A DNA stretch of 64,000 bases from Plantactinospora mayteni (GTDB taxonomy: Bacteria > Actinomycetota > Actinomycetes > Mycobacteriales > Micromonosporaceae), in assembly GCF_016862935.1 (NCBI RefSeq), contig NZ_BONX01000029.1, positions 1 to 64,000 on the forward strand. Direction: 5' to 3'. The notes under the pieces were generated by a model. That model saw only the letters and a list, made by a program, of their open reading frames with translations. It was not told the DNA's origin and did not search any database. The position numbers were made by a program, and so were the translations under genes. Positions 9,508 to 17,432 of this stretch are shown here, one piece after another (position 1 is the stretch's first letter; the number at the start of each line of letters is the position of its first letter).

Positions 9508-9528
9508 GTTGAGCTTGTACGACTCAAG
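9508..9528 (-). promoter_or_regulatory. HAIR operator (HspR binding site) upstream of lon
   Basis: On the lon strand it reads CTTGAGT-CGTACAA-GCTCAAC. The HAIR consensus is CTTGAGT-N7-ACTCAAG, so the first half-site is perfect, the spacer is exactly seven bases and the second half matches at 5 of 7. HspR, a MerR-family repressor of dnaK, clpB and lon in actinomycetes, binds such sites. It lies 20-40 bp before the lon ATG, where binding would block the promoter. Confidence 0.85.
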
Positions 9529-9682
9529 TAACAAACGGTGTTCCATGTTCCGGCTTGTGACCCAGACCACTCCGGCGGCCCGGACGGGTCCCGCGATCTG
9601 GTCGTCCCGGATGGGACGGCGTCGGATCCGGTCCGGCGATCCGGCGTCCGTCGGCGCGTTCCCGGTCGGGGCGACGGGACGG

Positions 9683-10714
9683 TCAGCGTCGGATCCGGGC
9701 GAGGGGCTGGGGAACGTACAGGCCGAGGCGCAGCGCGCGGACGGCCGCCAGGGTACGGGTCGGGGCGTCCAGCTTGTCCAGGATGTGTTCGATGTGCGCG
9801 GCAACCGTCCGTTGGGTGATCACCAACTGGCTCGCCATCCGCTGGTTGGACCAGCCGTCGACGAGCAGGCCGAGGATCTCCAGCTCCCGCCTGGTCAGGC
9901 CGCGCAGGTCCCCGGTCGGGGAGATCAGCACCACCGCGAGCAGGTGCGCCGGTGCCGAGGAGGGGCAAGGCAGCACGGTCACCTGGACGTGCCGGCCGGG
10001 CTCGTCCGGCGCCGGGTACGGGCACAGGAACGAGTTGTGCACGTGACCCTCGCGCAGACCCGCCGCCGCCACCTCCAGCACCGGCGACCCGACCGCGAGC
10101 AGCGGATGGTCCGACAGCCCGGGCAGCGGCAGCACGTTGCCGCCCCGGGTCAGCACCACGCCGTACTCCGCGTTGGCGACGATCCTCGACAGCGTGACGA
10201 TCGACCGCATCGGGTCCACGGCGTCGGCCATCATCGGGGTGAGCAGCCCGATGAAGTCCCGGGTCTCGTCGGTCGGCTGGGCCGGGTCGTCGGTGTGCAG
10301 GGTGATCAGTCCGAGGTGCCGTCCGTCCGGGCTGAACAGGGTGACGCCGATCCCCTCCCGGTAACCGGCCGGCCCCAGGTGCTCCGCCCAGGACCGCAAC
10401 TCGTCCAGTGGCACCGGCACGTCGCGTACGCACATCGGCGGCCGGTCCCGGTCCATGCCGACCAACTCCATCTCCCGGTAGTGCTCCGAGCCGTGCATGA
10501 AGGCGATGATCGCGGCGTTGTAACCGGACGCGCCCAGCCCCCGGAACTCCCGAAGCTCCGGGTTGAGCAGATGCACCATCGAGGCGACGCTCGGCACCAG
10601 CCGGTGCAGCACCCTCAGCAGTTCCCGCACCCGGTCCCGCACGTCTCCCGGTAGCGCCGCGATCCGCTCCACGTCGGTCACGATCTCGGCGGCACCGGGT
10701 GGCAGGTCAACCAT
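9683..10714 (-). CDS. LuxR-type transcriptional regulator with GAF-like sensor region
   Basis: 343 residues. The C-terminal 65 residues are a LuxR/GerE helix-turn-helix (LTRRELEILGLLVDGWSNQ, then VITQRTVAAHIEHILDKL). The N-terminal 180 residues resemble a GAF-like sensor (GYREGIGVTLFSPDGRHLGL), with a middle segment LPLPGLSDHPLLAVGSPVLE. There is no receiver-domain aspartate pattern, so it is probably not a classical two-component response regulator. The next gene (10848-12038) has the same domain order and shared phrases, so the two are paralogues from a tandem duplication. Targets are unknown; divergence from nothing obvious nearby gives no clue. Confidence 0.8.
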   Translation of the reverse strand: MVDLPPGAAEIVTDVERIAALPGDVRDRVRELLRVLHRLVPSVASMVHLLNPELREFRGLGASGYNAAIIAFMHGSEHYREMELVGMDRDRPPMCVRDVPVPLDELRSWAEHLGPAGYREGIGVTLFSPDGRHLGLITLHTDDPAQPTDETRDFIGLLTPMMADAVDPMRSIVTLSRIVANAEYGVVLTRGGNVLPLPGLSDHPLLAVGSPVLEVAAAGLREGHVHNSFLCPYPAPDEPGRHVQVTVLPCPSSAPAHLLAVVLISPTGDLRGLTRRELEILGLLVDGWSNQRMASQLVITQRTVAAHIEHILDKLDAPTRTLAAVRALRLGLYVPQPLARIRR

Positions 10715-10803
10715 CCCCCGTACACCGAGCCGTCGCCCGCATGGTGATCCACTCCTCGCCGCATCGACCCGCCCGCACTGGGCCGGCTACCTAAGAGAAC
10801 GGC

Positions 10804-10845
10804 GAGCGCCGCCACCGGAAACGGCGACGGATCCGAACGGCGCTC
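10804..10845 (-). terminator. stem-loop after the second LuxR-like gene
   Basis: GAGCGCCG at 10804 pairs perfectly with CGGCGCTC at 10838, with a 26-nt loop. It starts 3 bp beyond the stop of the LuxR-like gene at 10848. Short stem and large loop make it a moderate candidate. Confidence 0.5.
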
Positions 10846-10847
10846 AC

Positions 10848-12038
10848 TCAGTCCGGTGGCGCCGTACCGGGCAGGTGTGGGATGAACCAGCCCCGGCGGG
10901 CCGCCCGCAGCAGGGCGACGTGCCGGTCCGGGGCCTGGAGGACGGCGACGCTCCGCTCCACCGCCTCGGCGACCGCCGCGAGCGGCAGGTCGAGACCGAC
11001 CGCGACGCGCTCGTCCGTCCAGCCGGCCAGGAGCAGTCCCAGGACCACCAGCTCACGACGGTTCAGCGGGCACCGACCACCGGGCAGCGGAGCGAGCATC
11101 ACCACCCGGGTCAGCGTCGACGGTGCGGCGCAGCCCAGCACCAGGACCCGGAGCAGCCCGTCCCGCACGTCCCCGGCGCCACCCACCGGCCGGGACGCCG
11201 GTCGGGACGCCGGTGGGGACGCCGGTGGGGACGCCGAACCGGACGACGGCCGGCGGAGCGGCCGGGCGTGCCAGAGGAACGAGATCGAGCCGTCGCCGTC
11301 GGGCGCCTGCTCGCCGACCACCGCCAGCAGCGCCGAACCCACCGCCAGCAGCGGATGCCCGGGCAGGCCGGAGAGCGGCAGCGTCTCGCCCGTACGGGTC
11401 AGCACCACCCCGGCGACCGCGTCGTGTACGACCCTCGCCAGCACCGACAGCGACCGCAACGGGTCGAGGGTACGGGCGATCCGGGGCGCCAGTACCCGGA
11501 TCAGGTCCCGCTCCGCGTCGGTGGGATGGTCCGGGTCCTCGGTACTGAGCACGAGCATGCCGAGGTGCCGGCGGTCTCGGCTGAACAGTCCGACCGCCAG
11601 GCCCTCCCGGTAGCCGGCCGGGAGGTAGTAGTCGCTCCAGACCGGGTACTCGGTCGCCGGAACCGGCAGGTCCCGGCCACGCTGCGGAAGGGGCGACTCG
11701 GTCAGCCCCGCCTGCTCGGCCTGTGACACCACCTCGGGAGTCTGGAAGTAGTTCCGGATCCGGTCGTCGTACCCGGTGCTGGCCACCTCGGCGAAGAGGT
11801 GCTGCCGCTCGTCGAAGAGGGAGAGCCACGCCGCGTCGTACCGGACCACCCGGCGGAGCAGGACGAACCACTGGGCCGGCCGGTCGGCGCCGACCGGGCT
11901 GGCGACGACCGCCGCCGCCTGCCGGAAGAGGTCGGTACGCGAGGCACCACCGCCCGCAGGTACGCCGGCACGTGCCTCGGGCGGGCCAGCGCGGTGACCC
12001 GCAGGTGTCCCGTTGGCAGGTCGCCCACCGGTCAGCAT
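10848..12038 (-). CDS. LuxR-like regulator paralogue with degenerate HTH
   Basis: About 396 residues. It shares with the upstream-neighbour paralogue the phrases GYREGLAVGLFSRDRRHLGMLVLSTEDPDHPTD and LPLSGLPGHPLLAVGS, in the same order. The C-terminal HTH is recognisable (LNRRELVVLGLLLAGWTDE) but its recognition region (LDLPLAAVAEAVERSVAVLQ) has lost the usual TV..HI pattern, so DNA binding may be altered. A linker of four ASPP/ASRP repeats near residue 290 is absent from the paralogue and corresponds to a 12-bp DNA tandem repeat. Start at ATG 12038; an in-frame ATG at 12095 is possible. Confidence 0.7.
   Translation of the reverse strand: MLTGGRPANGTPAGHRAGPPEARAGVPAGGGASRTDLFRQAAAVVASPVGADRPAQWFVLLRRVVRYDAAWLSLFDERQHLFAEVASTGYDDRIRNYFQTPEVVSQAEQAGLTESPLPQRGRDLPVPATEYPVWSDYYLPAGYREGLAVGLFSRDRRHLGMLVLSTEDPDHPTDAERDLIRVLAPRIARTLDPLRSLSVLARVVHDAVAGVVLTRTGETLPLSGLPGHPLLAVGSALLAVVGEQAPDGDGSISFLWHARPLRRPSSGSASPPASPPASRPASRPVGGAGDVRDGLLRVLVLGCAAPSTLTRVVMLAPLPGGRCPLNRRELVVLGLLLAGWTDERVAVGLDLPLAAVAEAVERSVAVLQAPDRHVALLRAARRGWFIPHLPGTAPPD
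11192..11239. repeat. 12-bp in-frame tandem repeat (4 copies) inside the LuxR-like gene
   Basis: Four units of GGGACGCCGGTG begin at 11192, 11204, 11216 and 11228; the outer two differ by one to three bases. They encode a Pro-Ala-Ser linker between the sensor and HTH parts. A unit length divisible by three keeps the frame open, so copy number could vary between strains. Confidence 0.85.
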
Positions 12039-12219
12039 CCGGACCCTAGGCGCATGCGATCGGACGACTCCTTCGGATATCGGCATTCCTGTCAATCGAC
12101 AGCACCGGCACAGGTGCGATTACCTAGATAAACGCCGGTCGACATCACAGGACACGCGGCACCCGAATCCGGGGAGAAACCGGCCCGGAGACGGACGGCG
12201 GGCCCGCTGGCGCGTAGTC

Positions 12220-12253
12220 GTGGAGGGCGCGCACGCTCCGGCGCGCCCTCCAC
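12220..12253 (-). terminator. terminator hairpin after FnIII-CBM2 gene
   Basis: Perfect 13-bp arms (GTGGAGGGCGCGC and GCGCGCCCTCCAC) with an 8-nt loop, starting 9 bp past the stop at 12263. Confidence 0.8.
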
Positions 12254-12262
12254 CCGTGTCGG

Positions 12263-13270
12263 CTATCCGACCTCGCAGACCTGGCCGTTCAGGGCGATGC
12301 CGCTCGGCCGGAAGATCCCGCCGCCGAGGTACCCGATGCTCACCGTGACCCCCGGATCGAGCACCGCGTTCCAGCTCAGGTTCCGGGCGGTGACGATGCC
12401 GCCGGTGTGGCTGACCAGCGCGGCGTTCCAGATCGCGCCGATCTGCTGCGAGTCCGGCAGCGCCCAGGTCAGGCCCCAGCCGTTGACCTGGGTCGGTGCG
12501 ACGTTCCGGACCGCGATCCAGGTCTCCGCGCCCCGGCGCGAGGGCCAGGCGGTGCAGGTGGGCGCCGGCCCGGTGGTCACGGTCACCACGTTGGACAGCG
12601 CCGAGGGGTTGCCGGCCTCGTCCACCGCCCGCACCGCCAACCGGTAGGTGGTCCGGGGCGTCAGGCCGGCGATCGTCGTGCTGGTGCTGGGATAGGCGGG
12701 TGGCATCAGGTAGACCCGTCCGACCACGGTGTTGCCGGTCGGCGTGAGCGACAGCACCTCGTACTGGGCGAGCAGCACGTTGTCGGCGGACGCTCCCCAC
12801 CTGAGCCCGACGGTGTTCTCCCCGACCGCCCCCACGGTGAGGGCAACGGGTGGAGTCGGCGGCTGGCCGTCCCCCGGCGGCATGGTGAAGCGCAGCGACG
12901 GCGGCGCCGCCGACCGGTTGCCGGCCGCGTCCACCGCCCAGACCCCGAAGGTGTACGTCCGGGACGGCAGCATTCCGCTGATCACGATGCTGTTGGTGGG
13001 GGTCCGGTGCAGCATCGCGATGTCGGTGAAGATCTGCGACACGTGGTACTCGGCCACCCCGACGTCGTCGGTCGAGGCCGCCCAACTGAGCTGGACGGAG
13101 TTGGCGGTGGTGCCGACGACGGTGATCGGGCCGGGAGTACTCGGCGGCTCGGTGTCCTCCGCCGCCGCGTGCGCGGCGGTGCCACCGGTGCCGGCCAGGG
13201 CGACGACGAGGAAGGGCAGGATCAGGGTACGGGCCCAGCGGCGGGCCGGTCGGGACGGACGACTGCGCAC
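12263..13270 (-). CDS. secreted protein with two FnIII domains and a C-terminal CBM2-like domain
   Basis: 335 residues. A twin-arginine-free signal peptide with basic start and hydrophobic core ends near AAHAAAED. Two fibronectin type III repeats follow (about residues 40-135 and 140-230; both contain the TYxxxVxAVDxAGNxS pattern). The last 100 residues resemble a family 2 carbohydrate-binding module: Cys at each end (CTAW and QVCEVG), conserved Trp positions and NGWGLTWALPD. CBM2 modules bind cellulose or chitin. No catalytic domain is present, so it may be an adhesive or scaffold protein. It appears monocistronic with its own terminator. Confidence 0.8.
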   Translation of the reverse strand: MRSRPSRPARRWARTLILPFLVVALAGTGGTAAHAAAEDTEPPSTPGPITVVGTTANSVQLSWAASTDDVGVAEYHVSQIFTDIAMLHRTPTNSIVISGMLPSRTYTFGVWAVDAAGNRSAAPPSLRFTMPPGDGQPPTPPVALTVGAVGENTVGLRWGASADNVLLAQYEVLSLTPTGNTVVGRVYLMPPAYPSTSTTIAGLTPRTTYRLAVRAVDEAGNPSALSNVVTVTTGPAPTCTAWPSRRGAETWIAVRNVAPTQVNGWGLTWALPDSQQIGAIWNAALVSHTGGIVTARNLSWNAVLDPGVTVSIGYLGGGIFRPSGIALNGQVCEVG

Positions 13271-13389
13271 GGGAATCCTCGCTCTCGACTACCGACGCCG
13301 GGGCGCCCGGACGTCGGAATATTCATCGTGAACGATGGATAACTGCCCGGGATCCCCCGCCCGGCCAGTAGTCGACGGGGCTGGTCCGG

Positions 13390-13629
13390 TCAGTTCTCCG
13401 GACCGAGCAGACCGCTCCGGACGGCGTCGAGAAAGACCGTCCAGCCGGCGCCCCGGTAAACGAGTACGGGCCCGCCCCGGTCCTTGCTGTCCCGCACCGC
13501 CACCCGACCGCTGCTGTCCAACACCGGCCCCGCCTCCACACAGTTGCCGTCCCCGTTGCCGCTACGGGTACTGACGTGCCAGGCCACCTCGGGCAGCGCG
13601 ACGGCCCGCACTGCGTCGTGTGTCGCCAT
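13390..13629 (-). CDS. DUF397 domain protein
   Basis: 79 residues with the DUF397 core: W-H-V-S-T-R-S near residue 17, NCVEAGP, VAVRDSKD and a C-terminal TVFLDAVRSG. These small proteins are coded beside XRE regulators throughout sporulating actinomycetes. The start at 13629 lies 5 bp after the stop of the XRE gene, so the two are translated as a unit. The likely role is as partner or modulator of that regulator, as proposed for the WhiJ/BldB-type families; direct function here is inferred. Confidence 0.85.
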   Translation of the reverse strand: MATHDAVRAVALPEVAWHVSTRSGNGDGNCVEAGPVLDSSGRVAVRDSKDRGGPVLVYRGAGWTVFLDAVRSGLLGPEN

Positions 13630-13634
13630 GTGGC

Positions 13635-14489
13635 TCACTCCAGATGTGCTTCCAGATCCGACAGGAACGCGAGAGTGGCCTTCTCCGACAGGGCCACCTC
13701 GCGCAACCGATCGTACGTCCGGAGCAGAGTCTCGGCCGAGTCGCCTTCCACCACGACGTTGCCGGCTGTGGTCGAGATGTAGCCGGCCACCGGGTAGGGC
13801 GGGCGCATCTGGAACACGTCGAAGGCACCGTTCGGGCTCGGGTGCGCACCAACCTCCGCAGGAAGTACCAGCACCTCGACGTGCCGGTACCGGGACACCT
13901 CGCGCAGATGGGCAAGTTGCGCCCGCATCACCTCGGCGCCACCGACCAGCCGCCGCAACGAGCCCTCGTCGATAACAGCGGAGAGCCGGACTGGCTCGTC
14001 GCCCTCCAGCCGCTGCTGTCGAATCATCCGCAGCTCGATGAACCGGACGATCTGCTCCTCGGTCACATCGGGATGAGCTGCGCGGATCAGTGCTTCGGCA
14101 TACTCGCGGGTTTGCAGGAGACCGGGCAGCACGCCGACCTGGAAGGAACGGATCTCGGTCGCCCGGCTCTCCAGCCAGATCCAGTCGATGAGGGACGAGG
14201 CGACGTTGGCGGTGAAGCCGTCCCACCAGCCCTTCTGCCAGGCGTCCTCGGACATCGTCTTGAGGTCTTCCCGGCGCTGCCGGTCGTCGATCCCGCAGAT
14301 GTCGAGGTAGGCGAGCACTTCGGGTACTCGGGCCGGCAGCATGCCGGACTCGATGCGGCTGACCGTGGACGGGTCGCGCTTGATGAAGTCACCGACCGCC
14401 TTCAAGGTCAGCTTCCGCGACTCGCGCATCTCGCGGAGCTGTTGACCGAGCCACTGCGCCCGCAGCGTGAACGCCTGCTCGTTCGGCAT
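13635..14489 (-). CDS. XRE-family regulator with DUF5753-type C-terminal domain
   Basis: 284 residues. An N-terminal helix-turn-helix (LREMRESRKLTLKAVGDFI, then DPSTVSRIESG) is followed by a long C-terminal domain (GWWDGFTANVASSLIDWIW and IRSFQVGVLPGLLQTREYA) of the DUF5753 type found in the WhiJ-like regulators of actinomycetes. A good ribosome binding site (GGAGGG) precedes the ATG at 14489; the frame extends upstream but into the AT-richer promoter region. It is co-transcribed with the DUF397 gene and divergent from two small Cys-containing genes. A perfect 12-bp palindrome at 14546 is a possible autoregulatory operator. Confidence 0.9.
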   Translation of the reverse strand: MPNEQAFTLRAQWLGQQLREMRESRKLTLKAVGDFIKRDPSTVSRIESGMLPARVPEVLAYLDICGIDDRQRREDLKTMSEDAWQKGWWDGFTANVASSLIDWIWLESRATEIRSFQVGVLPGLLQTREYAEALIRAAHPDVTEEQIVRFIELRMIRQQRLEGDEPVRLSAVIDEGSLRRLVGGAEVMRAQLAHLREVSRYRHVEVLVLPAEVGAHPSPNGAFDVFQMRPPYPVAGYISTTAGNVVVEGDSAETLLRTYDRLREVALSEKATLAFLSDLEAHLE

Positions 14490-14545
14490 GACACCCTCCT
14501 CGCCATCGACTGTCCGGAAGCAGCATCCAGCAAGACTCGTTGATA

Positions 14546-14557
14546 TGCAAGCTTGCA
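14546..14557. promoter_or_regulatory. palindrome TGCAAGCTTGCA, candidate operator
   Basis: Perfect 12-bp palindrome in the AT-richer part of the divergent spacer (14490-14755), about 57 bp upstream of the XRE start. Position and symmetry fit a dimeric HTH regulator site. No binding evidence. Confidence 0.4.
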
Positions 14558-14755
14558 CAGACCTCGATTTATGTGCATGCTGAACGTACATCCACAGTCA
14601 CCTGACGCGATACCCCGAAAGCCGGATGGGCGCTCGGCCGCCGACGGCACGGCCCGCCGGACCCGCCTCTTCCCCCGAAGAACGGCGGGCCGGGCGGCCG
14701 GGCGCCCATCCACCTACCCGCACGACACCGACCCTCGGGACTGAGGGGACAGCCG

Positions 14756-15061
14756 ATGACGACCTACCGTTCCCGGGCGAGCGTCGAAGCAGACGCGGCA
14801 CATCAGGTGCTCGCCGCGCACGTACCCGATCGGGAGACCGGCGTCTGTCCGATCTGCCTGGTCGCCGGCCCGTGCCAGCCGGCCAACGTGGCGGCGAACC
14901 GCCTGGTCGAGCTTGGCCTACCGGTGCTGCCACCGGTCGTCCCGCACACCGGACGCGGCCGACTGCTGGCGTACGTCGGGCCGGTGCTCCGGGTGGCACC
15001 GCTGCTCACCGTCGGCTGGCGCCGCCGCCTCGGACTCGTGGACGGCGACGGTGGCCGATGA
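14756..15061 (+). CDS. hypothetical protein with CPIC motif
   Basis: 101 residues, unrecognised. After a short acidic/helical N-terminus it has CPICLVAGPC near residue 31, a possible metal-binding knuckle, then VAANRLVELGLPVLPP. No signal peptide or clear membrane helix. It begins at ATG 14756 and its stop overlaps the start of the next gene (ATGA), so the two are coupled. Divergent from the XRE/DUF397 pair; gene order suggests these small proteins could be regulated by or partner with it, which is inference. Confidence 0.6.
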   Translation: MTTYRSRASVEADAAHQVLAAHVPDRETGVCPICLVAGPCQPANVAANRLVELGLPVLPPVVPHTGRGRLLAYVGPVLRVAPLLTVGWRRRLGLVDGDGGR

Positions 15062-15348
15062 CAGGGCTGCCGTTCGACCCACTCCATCCGCCCGCCGAGC
15101 CACCTCCGGGTTGCCCGATGCCCACGCTGTGGCGGATCGCGTACGCCCTGCACCAGCTCCATCGTGCCGACGGCAACCGCTGCGCCTGTGGTGCACGGCA
15201 TCCCTGCACCCACCGGCGGGCCGCCCTGCGCGCCCTGGTCGAAGCCTGCGGCGTACGCCTGCCCGTGCCGCGCGCCGACATCTTCGACCTCTGGCACGGC
15301 ATCCTGCTCGTCAGCCCGCCCATCCGCCCACACGACCCGAACCGCTGA
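15058..15348 (+). CDS. hypothetical Cys-containing protein
   Basis: 96 residues, unrecognised. The central CACGARHPCTHRRAA contains three Cys and two His, consistent with a small metal-binding site. The preceding WRIAYALHQLHRADG looks helical. It starts at the ATG overlapping the stop of the upstream gene by four bases, so they form a two-gene unit. An internal ATG (MPTLWR) is an alternative start that keeps the conserved-looking part. Confidence 0.6.
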   Translation: MTGLPFDPLHPPAEPPPGCPMPTLWRIAYALHQLHRADGNRCACGARHPCTHRRAALRALVEACGVRLPVPRADIFDLWHGILLVSPPIRPHDPNR

Positions 15349-15384
15349 TCGGACACCGAGCGCTCGGAACCCGCCAGCCAGTCG

Positions 15385-16314
15385 CTACGGCTCCGGCTTC
15401 GGGGTCACCAGTTGAGAGGCGACGCTGGCACAGATCCGCGCGCCGTAGTCGAGACCCCGCGCGTCGGGGTAGCGCGTCTGCACCGCCAACACCCACTTGT
15501 TACTGACGGCCAGACAGTTGACATGCCACTTGCCGTCGTAGGCGAGCGAGGTCCAGCCGTTCTTGATGCTCACCGGGTCCGTTTCGAGCAGCTCGTCGGG
15601 CAGTCCGTCGATGATGCCCCACCGGCCGCCCTCCCTCGTCGCCTGCTGATCCCTCTCGGCGGTGGTACCCCAGACGTTGCGCATCTCCCTAAGGACCCAC
15701 TTGGTCCACTCGGACCCCGCCGCACGGCCACTCTTGACACACTCGCCCAGCCGTACGGCGTCCTGGGCGCTCATCTCGGTGAAACTCCACCAGCCGACGT
15801 AGCCGGGCCTGGTACTCGCCCTCGTGTTCGTCAGCCCGCACCGCGAGATCATCCGTTCGATCACCGCCGTCCGGCCGCCGAGGTCGTAGAGCGCCTCGGC
15901 CGAGTCGTTGGAACTGTTGCGGATTGCCTGGCTGGCCTGTCTCAACCGCCTGTCCGACGGCGTATTGCCCGCCGAGGCCGTACGGCGCAGGAAGTCCGAG
16001 ACGATCCAGATCTTGATCATCGATTCGGTGGAGTTGGTCGATCTGGCGCTGTTGGCCGAGCCGGTGATCTGTTCACTCTCGCGGTCCAGCAGGGCCCACG
16101 CGAAGAAGCCGTCCACCTTCACCGAGACCGGACTGTCGACCAGGGTCGGCGGCGGAGGCGGTGGCGGAGGCGGGGTCGACGCGGCGGGGACTCCCGAGCC
16201 GGCAAAGGCCGTACCGGGGACGGCGGGGAATCGGGCGTGTCCGTCGAGCACGAGCAGGGCACCACCGAGCACGATCGACACGACCGCGAGCACCAGGACC
16301 AGGCGAGAACGCAT
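15385..16314 (-). CDS. serine hydrolase of beta-lactamase/PBP fold, secreted or membrane-anchored
   Basis: 309 residues. An N-terminal hydrophobic segment (residues 5-24) is followed by a Pro-rich linker of nine consecutive prolines. The catalytic domain has SMIK as the SxxK motif, NSSNDSAE at the SxN position and IKNGW at the K-T/S-G position, so all three motifs of penicillin-recognising serine enzymes are present in variant form. WSFTEMSAQDAVRLG lies between them. Whether it hydrolyses beta-lactams or acts on peptidoglycan cannot be told. The ATG at 16314 has GGAGG nine bases upstream. A longer open frame to 17043 is a shadow of the neighbouring gene. Confidence 0.8.
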   Translation of the reverse strand: MRSRLVLVLAVVSIVLGGALLVLDGHARFPAVPGTAFAGSGVPAASTPPPPPPPPPTLVDSPVSVKVDGFFAWALLDRESEQITGSANSARSTNSTESMIKIWIVSDFLRRTASAGNTPSDRRLRQASQAIRNSSNDSAEALYDLGGRTAVIERMISRCGLTNTRASTRPGYVGWWSFTEMSAQDAVRLGECVKSGRAAGSEWTKWVLREMRNVWGTTAERDQQATREGGRWGIIDGLPDELLETDPVSIKNGWTSLAYDGKWHVNCLAVSNKWVLAVQTRYPDARGLDYGARICASVASQLVTPKPEP

Positions 16315-16441
16315 GAGTTCCAACCTCCAGGGGGTCGGGCGGGGGTCTCCGCAGCCGCCACGGAAGGGAGCGGTCGGTCCGATGCGTGCGCGACGTGGGC
16401 GCACAGCCGGGGCAGCTCGACAGCGCGGACCGACGGGAAAG

Positions 16442-16475
16442 CTCGGGCGGGCCGCCGCGCGGCGGCCCGCCCGAG
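16442..16475 (-). terminator. perfect 17-bp palindromic hairpin
   Basis: A 34-bp perfect inverted repeat (CTCGGGCGGGCCGCCGC and its complement, no loop) 40-75 bp beyond the stop of the CU044_5270-type gene at 16518. Probable terminator for the sigma-factor operon. Confidence 0.7.
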
Positions 16476-16514
16476 GTGGTACGGGTGAGGTGGTACGGGT
16501 GAGGTGGTACGGGT
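16473..16514. repeat. 14-bp tandem repeat (3 exact copies)
   Basis: GAGGTGGTACGGGT begins at 16473, 16487 and 16501, all identical. The block lies between the terminator hairpin and the stop codon at 16518, three bases past the end of the coding region. Confidence 0.9.
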
Positions 16515-16517
16515 GGG

Positions 16518-17432
16518 TCAGCCGGTCTGGCCTACCTTGTCGACAACGGAGAGGGCCAGCACCGCCGACGATCCCGAGACGCCGAGGAAGGCGTAGCTCT
16601 TGGCATCGAAGACGAGGACGATGTCGCCCGTTCCTCCCTGCGTCGGCCAGGTGATTCCGATCCCTGGCCGGCCTGCGCCGTCCTTGACGTTCTCGACGGC
16701 GCGTAGACCCGGCACCGCTGCCGCAGCCTCGTACAGCGCGGCCCGCGACTGCGGTCGTAGGTAGCCGTAACCGAGATCCATCACGTCCTTGCCGGCGGCG
16801 TTCACCGAACCGGGCTCGCCGCTGCGGTGCTCTGCCAGGTAAGCCCCCATCGCCGCCGCGTCGGTGGGCAGGTCGAGGTAATTGGGTTCCGGGGTACACG
16901 GCTCGGTCCGGCCCGGAACTACCAGGTTGCCGCGCTCCGCGTTCCTCCGCCCGTCCCGGCAGCCCGGGTGAAGGTCTTCGGTCTTGCCGTCGGCAGAGGT
17001 CGTCCTGATGAGGCCGTCCCTGGTCCCGTCCACCGACAGCCAACTCTCGTGCAGGTTCCGGCCCTCCTGGCTCCGGGTATAGATGAACTGGTCCGGACGA
17101 GGGGCGACGTCGGGCAGCCGGAGCGCCGCAGCCGCCGCGTCCCGCAGCACCTGGCGAGCGTCGGCCTTGGCAGCGGGCACGTCACCGCCGACCCGATCGG
17201 GAGCGAGCACGAATACCGAGACGATCGCCGCCGCGAGACCCGCCGCCGCCACACCGCCGAACACGAACCGCCAGCGTCGGCGAGCCTCGCGTCGGATCGT
17301 CGTGGGCGCAGGAGACGCGGCGGGCGTGGGAGTCATCGCGGCCAGGATCCGGTCACGGGTCGGCGCCAACTGGTCGGGGGTTGCCAGCGGGATCTCCTGA
17401 CCCACCTGCTGGAGCAGTCGCAGATCATCCAT
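16518..17432 (-). CDS. CU044_5270-type membrane protein partnered with an ECF sigma factor
   Basis: 304 residues. The first 50 are cytoplasmic (MDDLRLLQQVGQEIP, then PDQLAPTRDRILAAM). A single membrane helix occupies about residues 55-75 (FVFGGVAAAGLAAAIVSVFV), and the rest is extracytoplasmic with the FIYTRSQEGRN-type beta-rich domain of this family. Its start overlaps the stop of the sigma gene by 8 bp. The topology and coupling resemble an anti-sigma or sensor partner, which is inference; no zinc-binding anti-sigma motif is seen. The serine hydrolase gene downstream follows a hairpin and so is probably a separate unit. Confidence 0.8.
   Translation of the reverse strand: MDDLRLLQQVGQEIPLATPDQLAPTRDRILAAMTPTPAASPAPTTIRREARRRWRFVFGGVAAAGLAAAIVSVFVLAPDRVGGDVPAAKADARQVLRDAAAAALRLPDVAPRPDQFIYTRSQEGRNLHESWLSVDGTRDGLIRTTSADGKTEDLHPGCRDGRRNAERGNLVVPGRTEPCTPEPNYLDLPTDAAAMGAYLAEHRSGEPGSVNAAGKDVMDLGYGYLRPQSRAALYEAAAAVPGLRAVENVKDGAGRPGIGITWPTQGGTGDIVLVFDAKSYAFLGVSGSSAVLALSVVDKVGQTG

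Noticed and set aside
9489-10433. Extension of the lon frame upstream of 9488
   Set aside because: It overlaps the HAIR operator and the LuxR-like gene; the Lon fold starts exactly at the ATG at 9488.
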